In this document: positions 24,560 to 33,928 of the stretch, one piece after another
Position numbering within the stretch: the stretch's first letter is position 1
Layout of the letters: each line of letters begins with the position of its first letter
Assembly: GCA_012837825.1 (NCBI GenBank)
Contig: DUQM01000076.1
Span: 1-38,537 of the forward strand
Origin: Actinomycetota bacterium
Lineage (GTDB): Bacteria > Actinomycetota > Humimicrobiia > Humimicrobiales > Humimicrobiaceae
Direction of reading: 5' to 3'
Length of the DNA stretch: 38,537 nucleotides
The notes under the pieces: model-generated
The model's database searches: none
Told to the model about the DNA's origin: nothing
Seen by the model: the letters and a program-made list of their open reading frames with translations, nothing else
Made by a program: the position numbers and the translations under genes

Positions 24560-25441
24560 ATGGCTGCTATAGTAGGAACCATATTCAGAAAAAATGGAAA
24601 TGTCTATTATCTTGATTCTTCGGACATTTTGCTTGCAGTGGGCGACAAAGCAATATGCAGGCTTGAAGAAGTAATTGAAATAGGTGAAATTGTAAGTGTC
24701 TCAAGCAGGATAAGTGAAGATATAGTGCCAAGCACTACAAAGAAAATCATAAGAAAAGCAACATATTACGACATGTCTGTTGATGAGCTTAATAAAGCCA
24801 AGGAAGCAGAAGGCTATAAGAAGTTTGAAGATCTTTCAAAAAAATACAATCTTCCCATGAAGCTTGTGGATGTCCATATTATATTCGATAAAAGTAAAAT
24901 GATATTTTATTTTACTTCGGAAAAAAGAGTGGATTTCCGTGAAATGGTAAAAGAGCTTGCATCTTATTTTAAAATAAGAATAGAGCTTCGGCAGATAGGT
25001 GTAAGAGATGAGGCAAAAATTGTAGGAGGGCTTGGTCCCTGCGGGATGAATCTTTGCTGCAAAAGTTTTTTAACTGATTTTGAATCAATTTCAATTAAAA
25101 TGGCAAAAGATCAAAATCTGCCGCTTAACCCCCTTAAAATTTCAGGAATATGCGGAAGACTTATGTGCTGCCTTAAATATGAATATGAAAGCTACAGGGA
25201 TTTTGTTGACAATGCGCCTGAAAGAGGGACACCTGTAAAATGTAGCCATGGAAAAGGATTTATTTATGGATATGAGCCTTTAAAGTCGAATGTAATAGTA
25301 GAATTCGAAAATGAAACCAGGGCCAGCATGCCGTTGGAACAGATAGAGATAGATCCGGAAAGAAAAATGGAAGTTTTCCGGAATGAAACAGAGGAAACAG
25401 ATATGCTGACAGATTCTTTTGAAGACAGTTATCCTGAGTAG
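24560..25441 (+). CDS. ricT: PSP1-domain protein RicT (YaaT)
   Basis: In Bacillus this protein works with RicA and RicF in an Fe-S complex that affects RNase Y mRNA processing. The conserved Cys-rich core is evident: GGLGPCGMNLCCKSFL followed by ISGICGRLMCCLKYEYE, with earlier KYNLPMKLVDVHIIFD and VDFREMVKELA. An upstream TTG at 24506 keeps the frame open inside holB. ATG 24560 has GAGAGGTGG just before it and gives MAAIVGTIFRKNG, the proper N-terminus. At 293 residues it is typical. It sits immediately after holB, as in Bacillus, where yaaT follows holB. Confidence 0.95.
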   Translation: MAAIVGTIFRKNGNVYYLDSSDILLAVGDKAICRLEEVIEIGEIVSVSSRISEDIVPSTTKKIIRKATYYDMSVDELNKAKEAEGYKKFEDLSKKYNLPMKLVDVHIIFDKSKMIFYFTSEKRVDFREMVKELASYFKIRIELRQIGVRDEAKIVGGLGPCGMNLCCKSFLTDFESISIKMAKDQNLPLNPLKISGICGRLMCCLKYEYESYRDFVDNAPERGTPVKCSHGKGFIYGYEPLKSNVIVEFENETRASMPLEQIEIDPERKMEVFRNETEETDMLTDSFEDSYPE

Positions 25442-25477
25442 AATCCCTGTGGAAAGTTGAATATTTCAGTCATATCC

Positions 25478-25553
25478 GCCGATGTAGCTCAACTGGCAGA
25501 GCAACTCATTCGTAATGAGTAGGTTACCGGTTCAATTCCGGTCATCGGCTCCA
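25478..25553 (+). tRNA. tRNA-Thr (anticodon CGT)
   Basis: A complete cloverleaf: acceptor GCCGATG with CATCGGC, D arm GCTC/GAGC, and anticodon stem ACTCA/TGAGT around loop TTCGTAA (anticodon CGT, reading ACG). The T arm is ACCGG TTCAATT CCGGT. The discriminator is T, and CCA is encoded at 25551-25553. It lies between ricT and argS. Confidence 0.97.
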
Positions 25554-25619
25554 GAAATATTATTATTTTATTATTTGTTTTTTATTATTTAAATTATTTT
25601 TATTTTGAAAGAGGATACA

Positions 25620-27359
25620 TTGCTTCTAAGCTGCTTGAGAGAAAGGTTTCTTAATGATGTTCTCATTCTTTTTCCTGAAATTACAGATCAGGAGAAAGCT
25701 GATTTTGAAAATATTATTGCTTCTATAAGGCTTGAGGAACCGAAGAATCGTGAATTCGGGGATCTTACAACTAATGCGGCAATGGTGCTGGCTTCAAAAG
25801 TCAGGAAAAAGCCGGCAGATCTGGCAGTCCTTATCAGAGATAATATCTTAAGCAAATATGAAGACATAAAAGAAATAAATATAGCAGGATCGGGATTTTT
25901 GAATATCAGGCTGAAGGACTCTTTTCTTATTGAAAAAATATTGGAAGTTTTTGAAAAGCACGAAAGCTATGGCAGCAATAACACAGCGCTGGGAACAAAA
26001 ATACAGATCGAGTATGTAAGCTCCAATCCTACCGGAAATCTTCATATCGGTCATGGAAGATGGGGAGTTATGGGAGATATTCTTTCAAATATCTATTCTT
26101 TAAACGGATTTGATGTCTGCAGGGAATATTATGTAAATGATTATGGCACACAGGCAAAAATATTTGCAGAATGCGTCAGATCCGTCTATCTTGAAATGTT
26201 CGGGATAAAATACCCTTATCCTGAAGACGGATATCCCAGAGAAACGGTTTCAAAGGTAGCCGAAACCTTATTTGATGAATTTTCCGACAGTTTTATAAAA
26301 GACAGAAAAACCATGGAATTTGATGAGACTGCTTTTTCCGGAAATGCCATCCGAATAATGGTCTCCATGATATCAGATACACTGAAGTCTGTAGGTGTTG
26401 AGTTTGATGTCTGGTTTTTCGAAAGCTCCCTTTACGGAGAGGGTTCATTTGATGCAACACTTGATTTTCTCAGGGAAAGAGGCCTTATATATGAAAAGGA
26501 GGAAGCCCTCTGGTTTAAATCAACTGATTTCGGAGATGATAAAGACAGAGTGATAATAAGGAAAGACGGGAACCCTACTTATTTTGCTTCTGACATCATG
26601 TATCTTATAGATAAAAAAGAAAGGAAATTTGAATATCTTCTTTATATTCTTGGAGCTGATCATCATGGATATATTTCCAGGCTTAAGGCAATTGCAAGTT
26701 CAATCGGCATGGATAAGGATAAAGTCTCAATAATTATCGGCCAGCTGGTAAGAATAACTGAAGGCAGGGAAGTTCAGAAGATGTCAAGAAGAAAAGGCAG
26801 AGGTTTTACCCTTGATGATCTTGTGGCTGAAGTTGGAAGGGATGCTGTGAGGTATTTCTTTTCAATGAATTCTTTTGACACCCATCTTGATTTTGATATA
26901 AGTCTGGCAAAGAAAAAATCAAACCAGAATCCTGTATTTTATGTACAGTATGCTTTTGCAAGGATCGGAAGCATACTGCGGAAAACAAATGAAAGCAGGC
27001 CTGCAAACCTTGATCCGGATTTTATTTCCGGAATGGATGATTATGACTCACGGATTTTTAAAAAGTTTCTTTCACTGATTGAAAAAAATGATTTTAAAAA
27101 CTCAAGCGAGCGTAATCTTGCCTGGACAATACTGCTGTTTCCGGATACCGTAAAGGATGCCTGCAGAAACAATGCGCCGTATTTTGTTAACCGGTATTTG
27201 TACAGGCTTGCCGGTGAATTTCATTATTTTTATAAACATAATAAGATAATAACCGGAGACAGGATAAACATAAAAAGATTATTGCTTGCCATGGCTGCAA
27301 AGATTGTCTTAAAGAAAGGTCTTGATATCCTTGGGGTGTCGGCACCTGACAGAATGTAA
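25620..27359 (+). CDS. argS: Arginyl-tRNA synthetase
   Basis: Class I synthetase charging tRNA-Arg. The N-terminal additional domain (about residues 1-110) is followed by SSNPTGNLHIGHGRWGVMGD with the HIGH signature. YYVNDYGTQ and LGADHHGYISRLKA follow, then the MSRRKG version of the KMSKS loop. The C-terminal anticodon-binding helices end in GLDILGVSAPDRM, the standard terminus. The frame is open from TTG 25605, but AAAGAGGA at 25608-25615 lies downstream of that codon and serves TTG 25620, which gives MLLSCLRERF. Either start is possible. First protein gene of the argS-lysA-hom-thrC-thrB block; the upstream region is pure A/T. Confidence 0.96.
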   Translation: MLLSCLRERFLNDVLILFPEITDQEKADFENIIASIRLEEPKNREFGDLTTNAAMVLASKVRKKPADLAVLIRDNILSKYEDIKEINIAGSGFLNIRLKDSFLIEKILEVFEKHESYGSNNTALGTKIQIEYVSSNPTGNLHIGHGRWGVMGDILSNIYSLNGFDVCREYYVNDYGTQAKIFAECVRSVYLEMFGIKYPYPEDGYPRETVSKVAETLFDEFSDSFIKDRKTMEFDETAFSGNAIRIMVSMISDTLKSVGVEFDVWFFESSLYGEGSFDATLDFLRERGLIYEKEEALWFKSTDFGDDKDRVIIRKDGNPTYFASDIMYLIDKKERKFEYLLYILGADHHGYISRLKAIASSIGMDKDKVSIIIGQLVRITEGREVQKMSRRKGRGFTLDDLVAEVGRDAVRYFFSMNSFDTHLDFDISLAKKKSNQNPVFYVQYAFARIGSILRKTNESRPANLDPDFISGMDDYDSRIFKKFLSLIEKNDFKNSSERNLAWTILLFPDTVKDACRNNAPYFVNRYLYRLAGEFHYFYKHNKIITGDRINIKRLLLAMAAKIVLKKGLDILGVSAPDRM

Positions 27360-27380
27360 GTTTTTTTGAAAGGAATTTAA

Positions 27381-28706
27381 ATGCTATTACCGTTTACTGT
27401 AAAAACAAATAATATAGATCATCTCGAAATTGATGGTATTGATTTTAAAAAACTTGTGGACAAGTATGGTACGCCCCTTTATATAGTTGATGTAAAAACA
27501 GTACAGAATCAGTGCAGGGAATATATTAAAAATTTTGCCAATGATATTTTTGAAACAGAAGTTATTTATGCATCCAAGGCTTTTAACTGCATAGCAATGT
27601 GTCAGCTTGTGAATTCGGAAGGGCTGAGTATTGATGTTTCCACCGGCGGTGAGCTCTTTATTGCATTAAAGAGCGGTTTTGACCCTTCAAAAATTTATTT
27701 CCACGGAAACAACAAATCAGAACAGGAGATAGAATTCGGAGTTAATGAAAAAGTAGGATGTTTTATTGTTGACAGTTTTGAAGAAATAGATGCCCTTGAC
27801 AGGATTGCAGGCAGCCGGGGAATTGTCCAGAAAATAATGATAAGAATAACTCCCGGAATACATGCATCCACTCACGAATACATTCAGACAGGCAGGGAAA
27901 AGTCCAAATTCGGATTTAATGTAAATGGCGGTTCCGCGATGGAAGCCGTCAGAAAAATAATTACAAAGAAAAATCTGAAGCTTGCCGGGATCCATTCACA
28001 TATCGGTTCCCAGATATTTAATATAGAACCATATGAAAAACTAATATCAGTGCAGCTGAAATTCATTTCCCAGGTAGTTAAAGAAACAGGCCTTGTCCTT
28101 GAAGAAATAAATATAGGCGGAGGCCTTGGTGTAAAATATCTTCAGGAGGACAGAGCTTCCTCGATTTCAGAACTTGCAGCGCTTGTAAAAGGTTCTGTAG
28201 AAAAATATTCTGAAAAATATAATGTCAGAATAAAAAAACTGATGCTTGAGCCGGGCAGGTCAATAGTTGGCAATGCAGGAATTGTTATATACAAAATAGG
28301 GGTAATAAAGAATATTCCCAAAATTCATAATTATATTTCTGTGGACGGAGGAATGAGCGACAATATCAGACCTGTTCTTTATGGTGCAAAATACAGTGTT
28401 TTTATTGCAGACAAAATGAGCATAACTGAGGAATCTAAAGATAGGAAAAACTGGAAAAAATATACTATTGTGGGAAAACACTGTGAAAGCGGCGATATTC
28501 TTGTTGAAGAAATTGTTCTGCCTGATCTTGAAACAAGTGATTATATTGCGATGGCAACAGCGGGAGCTTACTGCTATTCGATGTCAAGCAATTATAACGG
28601 CCAGCCCCGTCCTGCTGTGATTGCAGTCAGAGATGGAAAGGATATGGTCTGGATCGAGCGTGAAGACTATGAAGATTTAATTAAAAATCATAAGAAGTTG
28701 GTTTGA
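27381..28706 (+). CDS. lysA: Diaminopimelate decarboxylase
   Basis: PLP enzyme making L-lysine from meso-diaminopimelate, the last step of lysine synthesis. The Schiff-base Lys is in YASKAFN (K66). Other family motifs are the HGNNKSEQEI segment, GIHSHIGSQIF, EINIGGGLGVKY, LEPGRSIVGNAG, CESGD near residue 370 and GAYCYSMSSNYN. Length (441) is normal. ATG 27381 is preceded by GAAAGGAA. It lies 21 bp after argS and is followed one base later by hom. Confidence 0.97.
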   Translation: MLLPFTVKTNNIDHLEIDGIDFKKLVDKYGTPLYIVDVKTVQNQCREYIKNFANDIFETEVIYASKAFNCIAMCQLVNSEGLSIDVSTGGELFIALKSGFDPSKIYFHGNNKSEQEIEFGVNEKVGCFIVDSFEEIDALDRIAGSRGIVQKIMIRITPGIHASTHEYIQTGREKSKFGFNVNGGSAMEAVRKIITKKNLKLAGIHSHIGSQIFNIEPYEKLISVQLKFISQVVKETGLVLEEINIGGGLGVKYLQEDRASSISELAALVKGSVEKYSEKYNVRIKKLMLEPGRSIVGNAGIVIYKIGVIKNIPKIHNYISVDGGMSDNIRPVLYGAKYSVFIADKMSITEESKDRKNWKKYTIVGKHCESGDILVEEIVLPDLETSDYIAMATAGAYCYSMSSNYNGQPRPAVIAVRDGKDMVWIEREDYEDLIKNHKKLV

Positions 28707-28707
28707 A

Positions 28708-30033
28708 ATGAAAAATTCAGATGAAAATACAATAAATATCGGATTAATAGGCTTGGGATATGTAGGAACAGGAGTTTTCAGGCTTATTGAAAGCCAGAAA
28801 AACTATATCACACAGAAGACCGGCAAAGTTCTCAGAATTTTAAAAGTCGCTGAAAAAGATATTGCCGGGAAAGCGGCGCCCCTTATTAAAACCTACAGGG
28901 ACAAGATTACTTTTACTGATAATGCTGATGAAATAATAAATGACAGGGAAATAGATATAGTGGTTGAGCTTGTGGGAGGGATAGAACCTGCCTGCGATTA
29001 TGTTATAAGATCCCTGAATAAGGGAAAGTATGTTGTTACGGCAAACAAAGACCTTATTGCGAACAGAGGCGAGAGCCTTTTTAAAGCTGCAGAGGAAAAT
29101 AATGTGGATATTTTATTTGAAGCCAGTGTCGGCGGAGGGATTCCCATAATCGGTCCTATGAAAACATCGCTTGCTGCCAATAATATCAACAAGATTGTCG
29201 GAATTGTTAATGGTACCACAAATTATATTCTCACGAGAATGCGGAAAGATGAATTAAGTTTTGAGGATGCCCTGAAAATTGCACAGGAACTTGGTTTTGC
29301 GGAAAAGGTCAATCCATCAGCCGATATTGAAGGTAGCGATGCGGCATGTAAGCTGGCAATTCTTTCTTCGATAGCATTTAATTCAAGAGTTACATTCAAA
29401 GATGTTTACAAAGAAGGAATAAAGATGGTAACTCTTGATGATATCAGATTTGCAGACGATCTCGGGTACACAATAAAACTGCTGGCAATCGGCAGCAATG
29501 AAGAAAATTCTGTATGCGTAAGAGTTCATCCGGCTCTTGTTCCAAAAGATCATATACTGTCTTCCATAAATTATGCGAACAATGCTGTTTGCCTTTATGG
29601 CAATTTTGTAGGAGAAGTGATGAGCTACGGGCTTGGCGCAGGAGACAGGCCTACCGCAAGTTCCGTTGTAGGGGATGTGATCCAGGTGGCAAAAAATCTT
29701 GACCGGCACAGGAAAAAACCGGTATTCGGATGCACGTGTTTTATTCACAAGGAAATAAAACCTATTGAAGAAATAGATAATAAATTCTATGCACTTGTGG
29801 AAGTAAAGGATCAGCCGGGTGTTCTTGCAAAGATTGCTTCTGTCTTTGGGAAAAATAATGTATCAATCGAGTCAATGATACAGAAGCAGACGACCGAAAG
29901 CGGCTCCGCCCGGATTGTGTTTATAACTCACAGAGTTCTTAACAAGAATATGAATAAGTCAGTCAGGGAAATTTCAAAACTTGACGTGGTAAGTAAAGTT
30001 CTGAATATTATAAGAGTAGAAGATCTTGACTGA
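28708..30033 (+). CDS. hom: Homoserine dehydrogenase with ACT domain
   Basis: Reduces aspartate semialdehyde to homoserine, the branch point to threonine and methionine. The nucleotide-binding NIGLIGLGYVGTGVFRLIE opens the protein. VELVGG, VTANKDLIA, FEASVGGGIPIIGPMK and VNGTTNYILTRM follow, then the catalytic region GFAEKVNPSADIEGSDAACKLAILS. A C-terminal ACT domain (about residues 360-441, from FYALVEVKDQPGVLAKIASV) suggests feedback control by threonine. It starts one base after the lysA stop, so coupling is likely. Confidence 0.97.
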   Translation: MKNSDENTINIGLIGLGYVGTGVFRLIESQKNYITQKTGKVLRILKVAEKDIAGKAAPLIKTYRDKITFTDNADEIINDREIDIVVELVGGIEPACDYVIRSLNKGKYVVTANKDLIANRGESLFKAAEENNVDILFEASVGGGIPIIGPMKTSLAANNINKIVGIVNGTTNYILTRMRKDELSFEDALKIAQELGFAEKVNPSADIEGSDAACKLAILSSIAFNSRVTFKDVYKEGIKMVTLDDIRFADDLGYTIKLLAIGSNEENSVCVRVHPALVPKDHILSSINYANNAVCLYGNFVGEVMSYGLGAGDRPTASSVVGDVIQVAKNLDRHRKKPVFGCTCFIHKEIKPIEEIDNKFYALVEVKDQPGVLAKIASVFGKNNVSIESMIQKQTTESGSARIVFITHRVLNKNMNKSVREISKLDVVSKVLNIIRVEDLD

Positions 30034-30148
30034 GATTTAATTGTTTTTAAAACCGGCCGGAAGAAGCTTTACGGGAAAAAGGTTTATTAAAAATAATTTA
30101 TAGATTAATAACGGATAAAAGAAATTTGTATGGAAAAGGGAATATAAA

Positions 30149-31207
30149 ATGACAGTTAGCTTTGAAGGAATAATTGAAAGATATCGCAGTTTTCTTCCTG
30201 TTGATGAAAGTACCCCGATAGTCAGCTTAAATGAAGGGTTCACTCCTTTGATCAGGTCTGTATTTTTTTCGGAAAAATATAATGCTGACATATATTTCAA
30301 GTTTGAAGGGCTTAATCCAACCGGTTCTTTCAAAGACCGCGGGATGACAATGGCTATAAGTAAAGCGAAGGAAGCCGGTGCAAAGGCTGTCATGTGTGCT
30401 TCCACCGGCAATACCTCTGCTTCTGCTGCAGCTTATGCAAGGCGAGGGAAAATGAGATGCATCGTGATTATTCCGGAAGGAAAAATAGCTCTCGGCAAGC
30501 TTGCCCAGGCAATGATGCATGGAGCAGAAGTTCTTGCAATAGAAGGAAATTTTGATGATGCTCTTGATGTTGTAAAATATATGACTTCAAATTTTGACAT
30601 AGCTCTTGTCAATTCCATTAATCCTTACAGAATAGAGGGGCAGAAAACTGCGGCTTTTGAGATATGTGACTGGCTTGGAGATGCGCCGGACCATGTATTT
30701 ATCCCTGTTGGAAATGCGGGAAATATTACTTCCTACTGGAAAGGTTTCAGGGAATACAGACAGAAAGGTTTTTCCAAAAAACTGCCGTCAATGATAGGGT
30801 TTCAGGCTGAAGGGGCTGCTCCGATAGTCAGAAAACATATAATTGAAAAACCGGAGACGATTGCAACAGCAATTCGCATAGGTAATCCGGCAAGATGGAA
30901 GGAAGCAGAAAACGCAGCATCAGAGTCCGGAGGATTCATAGATATGGTTACTGACAGCCGGATACTTGATGCTTACAAGGCCCTTGCGCTAAATGAAGGG
31001 ATTTTCTGTGAGCCTGCATCAGCTGCCTGTGTTGCAGGTCTTGTCAGGACTGCAGAAAAGAATATGGATTTTATTTCAAAAAAACAGATTGTCTGCATAC
31101 TGACAGGCCATGGTCTTAAAGATCCTGATACTGCAATCTCAAGTTCGGATGAAATAATCAGGGTTAAAAAAGATTATAATCAGATAAAAGAAATACTTGG
31201 ATTATGA
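30149..31207 (+). CDS. thrC: Threonine synthase
   Basis: PLP enzyme converting O-phosphohomoserine to threonine. PLP binds at Lys62 in GSFKDRGMT. CASTGNTSASAAAYARRGKM, the phosphate-cup-like VGNAGNITSYWKG and ILTGHGLKDPD are characteristic of the short (about 350 residue) form of Actinobacteria and Bacillus. AAAAGGG precedes ATG 30149. The 115-bp gap after hom holds a GGCCGG palindrome but no convincing terminator. The thrB ATG overlaps the thrC stop by four bases. Confidence 0.97.
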   Translation: MTVSFEGIIERYRSFLPVDESTPIVSLNEGFTPLIRSVFFSEKYNADIYFKFEGLNPTGSFKDRGMTMAISKAKEAGAKAVMCASTGNTSASAAAYARRGKMRCIVIIPEGKIALGKLAQAMMHGAEVLAIEGNFDDALDVVKYMTSNFDIALVNSINPYRIEGQKTAAFEICDWLGDAPDHVFIPVGNAGNITSYWKGFREYRQKGFSKKLPSMIGFQAEGAAPIVRKHIIEKPETIATAIRIGNPARWKEAENAASESGGFIDMVTDSRILDAYKALALNEGIFCEPASAACVAGLVRTAEKNMDFISKKQIVCILTGHGLKDPDTAISSSDEIIRVKKDYNQIKEILGL

Positions 31208-32139
31208 ACGAAAATAAAATGATTATAAGAGTAAGGACTTTTGCGACTGTAGCGAATCTGGGTCCTGGTTTTGACTGTGCCGGTATGGCTCTTGATCTTT
31301 ATAATGATCATGAAGTTTACGAAAATCAGGATGGGAAAGACTGTGTTTTTATAGAAGGAAACGACAGACACAGGATAGCAACTGACGGAAATAATCTGAT
31401 TTGCAGGACAATCCGGAAAACATATGAAATAAAAACCGGGAAAAAATTTGAAGATTTAAAAAAGAATTTCAGGATAATTACCCATATCGGAGTTCCGGTG
31501 GAAAGAGGGCTTGGCAGCAGCTCGACTGCCGTAGTGGCAGGGCTTCTGATTGCTGACAGGGTTTTTGGTTTCGGCATGACCCGGAAGGAGCTTTTAAATG
31601 CCGGCCTGGAAATAGAGTCACACCCGGACAATATTGCTCCATGTATATCGGGAGGGCTTGTAGTCTGTTACAGGGACAGGAATAATGAGATAGGTTTTAA
31701 GAAAATCAGGACAGGTAATAATTTTAAAATATTATTAATCATTCCGGATTATAAAGTAAACACCAATGAAGCCAGGAAACTGGTTCCTGATTCTTTCCCC
31801 AGGGAAGATGTTATAGCAAATATTTCAAATTTTGCATTACTGATAAATAGTTTTGCATCAGGTGATTTTACAGATGCTTCAGATTTTATAAATGACAGAA
31901 TCCATCAGCCTTACAGAAAGGCAGTATATCCTGATTCAATATCGCTTGTGGAAGAATTAAATGAGACAGCAGGTCTTCCGGCTGCAATAGGCGGTTCCGG
32001 TCCTACCGTCTTTGCAATAATTCCGGAAAACAAAATGAAAGAAGCAAATATATATGTTGAAGAAACGCTGAAGAAAAAATATCCGGAATTTGATTATATA
32101 TTTACTTCCATCAGCAGCAAAGGCAGCTATTGCTACTGA
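31204..32139 (+). CDS. thrB: Homoserine kinase
   Basis: GHMP-family kinase making O-phosphohomoserine, the substrate of ThrC. ATVANLGPGFDCAGMALDLY opens the fold, the ATP loop is VERGLGSSSTAVVAGLLIA (about residues 98-116), and the third motif is AAIGGSGPTVFAI near the end. All three GHMP motifs are intact, and the length (311) is normal. Its ATG lies within the ATGA overlap with thrC, indicating translational coupling. It is the last gene of the recognisable argS-to-thrB block before unusual content begins. Confidence 0.97.
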   Translation: MNENKMIIRVRTFATVANLGPGFDCAGMALDLYNDHEVYENQDGKDCVFIEGNDRHRIATDGNNLICRTIRKTYEIKTGKKFEDLKKNFRIITHIGVPVERGLGSSSTAVVAGLLIADRVFGFGMTRKELLNAGLEIESHPDNIAPCISGGLVVCYRDRNNEIGFKKIRTGNNFKILLIIPDYKVNTNEARKLVPDSFPREDVIANISNFALLINSFASGDFTDASDFINDRIHQPYRKAVYPDSISLVEELNETAGLPAAIGGSGPTVFAIIPENKMKEANIYVEETLKKKYPEFDYIFTSISSKGSYCY

Positions 32140-32186
32140 ATCGGTTATAATAAATCATTATATAAAAAATTTCTGATTAAGAAAGA

Positions 32187-33128
32187 ATGGAATACATACT
32201 TGGAGTTGACGGCGGCGGAACAAAAACCCTGGCTGCGGCAGCAGATATGGATGGCAGGATAGTTGCCGAGACTGAATTTGGTTCCTCGAATTTTAAAAGT
32301 TCCGGTTTTGAAAAGGCAAGAGAAAACTATACGGCAGGGATCCTTAAGTTAGCCGCAAAATTAAGAAAATCTTTTAAAGATAAAACCCCTTTTTTCAAAA
32401 GTGCCTGTATCGGACTGGCTGGTTTAAATACCGCTTATGATCGGAAAATGTTCAATGAGCTTGTATTAAATGATGACTTAAAGCTGATTCTTGACATTGA
32501 AAATACAATACTTGTAAATGATACAGTTATAGGTCTGGCAGCAGGCTCAATGAAAAAGAACAGAGTCATAATCATCGCAGGTACAGGTTCCAACTGTTAC
32601 GGAATCAATGCAGAAGGAGGGCAGGCAAAAGCAAATGGGTGGGACCATATACTTGGAGATGAAGGAAGCGGTTTTTCAATGGGGATCCATACCCTGAGGG
32701 CGATTATGAGAGCTTATGACGGCAGAGGTCCGGAAACTCTGCTTATGGAAAATGTTTTTGAATATTTAAAAATAAAAGACATTGATGAGCTTAATATGTG
32801 GACATATGACACAGAATTCTCAAAAGATCGTTTTGCTTCATTATCTCTGGTTCTCTGCAATACTGCTGAGATGGGAGACAAGGTTGCAATTAAAATTTTA
32901 AAAAAAGAAGCTCATGAAGCGATACTTAATGTTAAAACTGTTGTTAGCAAACTTAAGCTTGAAAATAAGGATTTCGATCTGGTTTTTGTAGGAAAAAACT
33001 TCAGATGTAAAAAATATTTTACTGATATTATTTTGAAAAAATTAAAAAAGGATTTTCCCTTAATTAATTTTTTACCGCTTATAAACAGGCCGGTTGAGGG
33101 GGCAGTACGGCTGGCGGCAGAAATATAA
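32187..33128 (+). CDS. BadF/BcrA-type ATPase or N-acetylglucosamine kinase
   Basis: A 313-residue member of the ASKHA fold, BadF/BadG/BcrA/BcrD family (PF01869). It opens with the phosphate-1 loop ILGVDGGGTKTLAAAAD and contains VNDTVIGLAAGS, the phosphate-2 region IIAGTGSNCYGIN, and GWDHILGDEGSGFSMGIHTLRA. This GDEGSG block is shared by N-acetylglucosamine/N-acetylmuramic acid kinases and by glucosamine kinases. It lacks the Cys pattern of benzoyl-CoA or 2-hydroxyacyl dehydratase activators, so a sugar kinase is more likely. ATG 32187 has only a weak AAGAAAG upstream. It lies 47 bp after thrB and may be read through from it. Confidence 0.88.
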   Translation: MEYILGVDGGGTKTLAAAADMDGRIVAETEFGSSNFKSSGFEKARENYTAGILKLAAKLRKSFKDKTPFFKSACIGLAGLNTAYDRKMFNELVLNDDLKLILDIENTILVNDTVIGLAAGSMKKNRVIIIAGTGSNCYGINAEGGQAKANGWDHILGDEGSGFSMGIHTLRAIMRAYDGRGPETLLMENVFEYLKIKDIDELNMWTYDTEFSKDRFASLSLVLCNTAEMGDKVAIKILKKEAHEAILNVKTVVSKLKLENKDFDLVFVGKNFRCKKYFTDIILKKLKKDFPLINFLPLINRPVEGAVRLAAEI

Positions 33129-33424
33129 AAAATAGCGGAAGATCTTAAAAAAATGAAATAGAAATGAGATTATTCACAGGTGTTGGTACAGGAGCTGTCA
33201 GAGATATATTGAATTTAAAAAATTGATTTTTGATATTTAAGAATGATACAGCTTATATGCTTTAATTATCTGCTTTTTATATTTATGTCAATCAAAGAAA
33301 AGACAGCAAATTATACGTCTCCATGGATACTATTTACAAAAAAGAAACAGTGTGATAGCATACTTTCACCTGATTTCTAAAAGAGTCAGGAAGAAAGTTG
33401 CTCTTTAAAATAAAAACAATAAAG

Positions 33425-33740
33425 TCGTTGAACAGGAATAGTAAGCATTGGGCGGCAAAGAGAGAGTCACTGGTGGTGGGAATGTGACTGCAGGGCCGGT
33501 GTCTGAATGGGCCTGGGAGATGCCTGGTAGAACTCCGGAAATCTACTTGGGGTGATTGAACAGGAAAGTAGACCAGGACGGTTTCCTCCGTTATCAAGGG
33601 ATAGGGTATGCAGGTACCTGAAAAGAGCACTGTTTTAATAGTTTTCATTGAAATTTTTTTGTAAGTAACAGATTGCAGAATTATTAAGCAGTGAAGTAGA
33701 GTGGCACCGCGGGAAGTATAACCTCTCGTCTCTACATTTT
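33425..33740 (+). promoter_or_regulatory. Tryptophan T-box leader (UGG specifier)
   Basis: A T-box riboswitch upstream of trpB, in the long stretch between the kinase gene and trpB. The conserved T-box AGAGTGGCACCGCGGG is at 33698-33713. In stem I the specifier loop is closed by CAGG (33433-33436) with CCTG (33512-33515), and carries ATAGTAA on the 5' side and GAATGGG on the 3' side. The specifier codon is therefore TGG (33508-33510), for Trp, followed by a purine. The T-box TGGC (33702-33705) would pair with a tRNA ending GCCA, matching the G discriminator of bacterial tRNA-Trp, an independent sign of the same ligand. Uncharged tRNA-Trp should stabilise the antiterminator (GTAGAG with CTCTAC) and allow trpB transcription. 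A possible promoter is TTGCTC (33398)-N16-TAAAGT (33420). Positions 33129-33397 show nothing else convincing. Confidence 0.93.
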
Positions 33741-33817
33741 CAATTGTTTCAGGCTGTTTTCTATAAATGGCCGGACTCGGACAATTGAAATCATTGTAGA
33801 ATGAAAGAGGTTTTTTA
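33721..33817 (+). terminator. T-box-controlled intrinsic terminator
   Basis: CCTCT, CTACA and TCAATTG on the left arm (33722-33747) pair with CAATTGA, TGTAG and AGAGG on the right arm (about 33781-33810), followed by TTTTTT at 33811-33816. The left arm overlaps the antiterminator 3' strand (CTCTAC), so the two structures exclude each other. An extra GC-containing segment of about 35 bases forms the long loop. Confidence 0.85.
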
Positions 33818-33928
33818 TTTCCGGGTGTTTTTCTTTTTTTTGGACAAAGATAAATCAGGCAAAAAAATCTGTAATTAAGGCCCGGCCTCTTTCAGAGTAT
33901 TTTTAAAAAATTTTATGAAAGGACAAAA

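Noticed and set aside
30034-30148. Terminator or riboswitch between hom and thrC
   Set aside because: The GGCCGG palindrome has no usable loop or T-run, and no known aptamer core is visible.
33334-33648. 104-codon minus-strand frame
   Set aside because: It is antisense to the T-box leader, whose conserved RNA elements explain the sequence; the encoded protein is Pro/His/Cys-rich with no motif.
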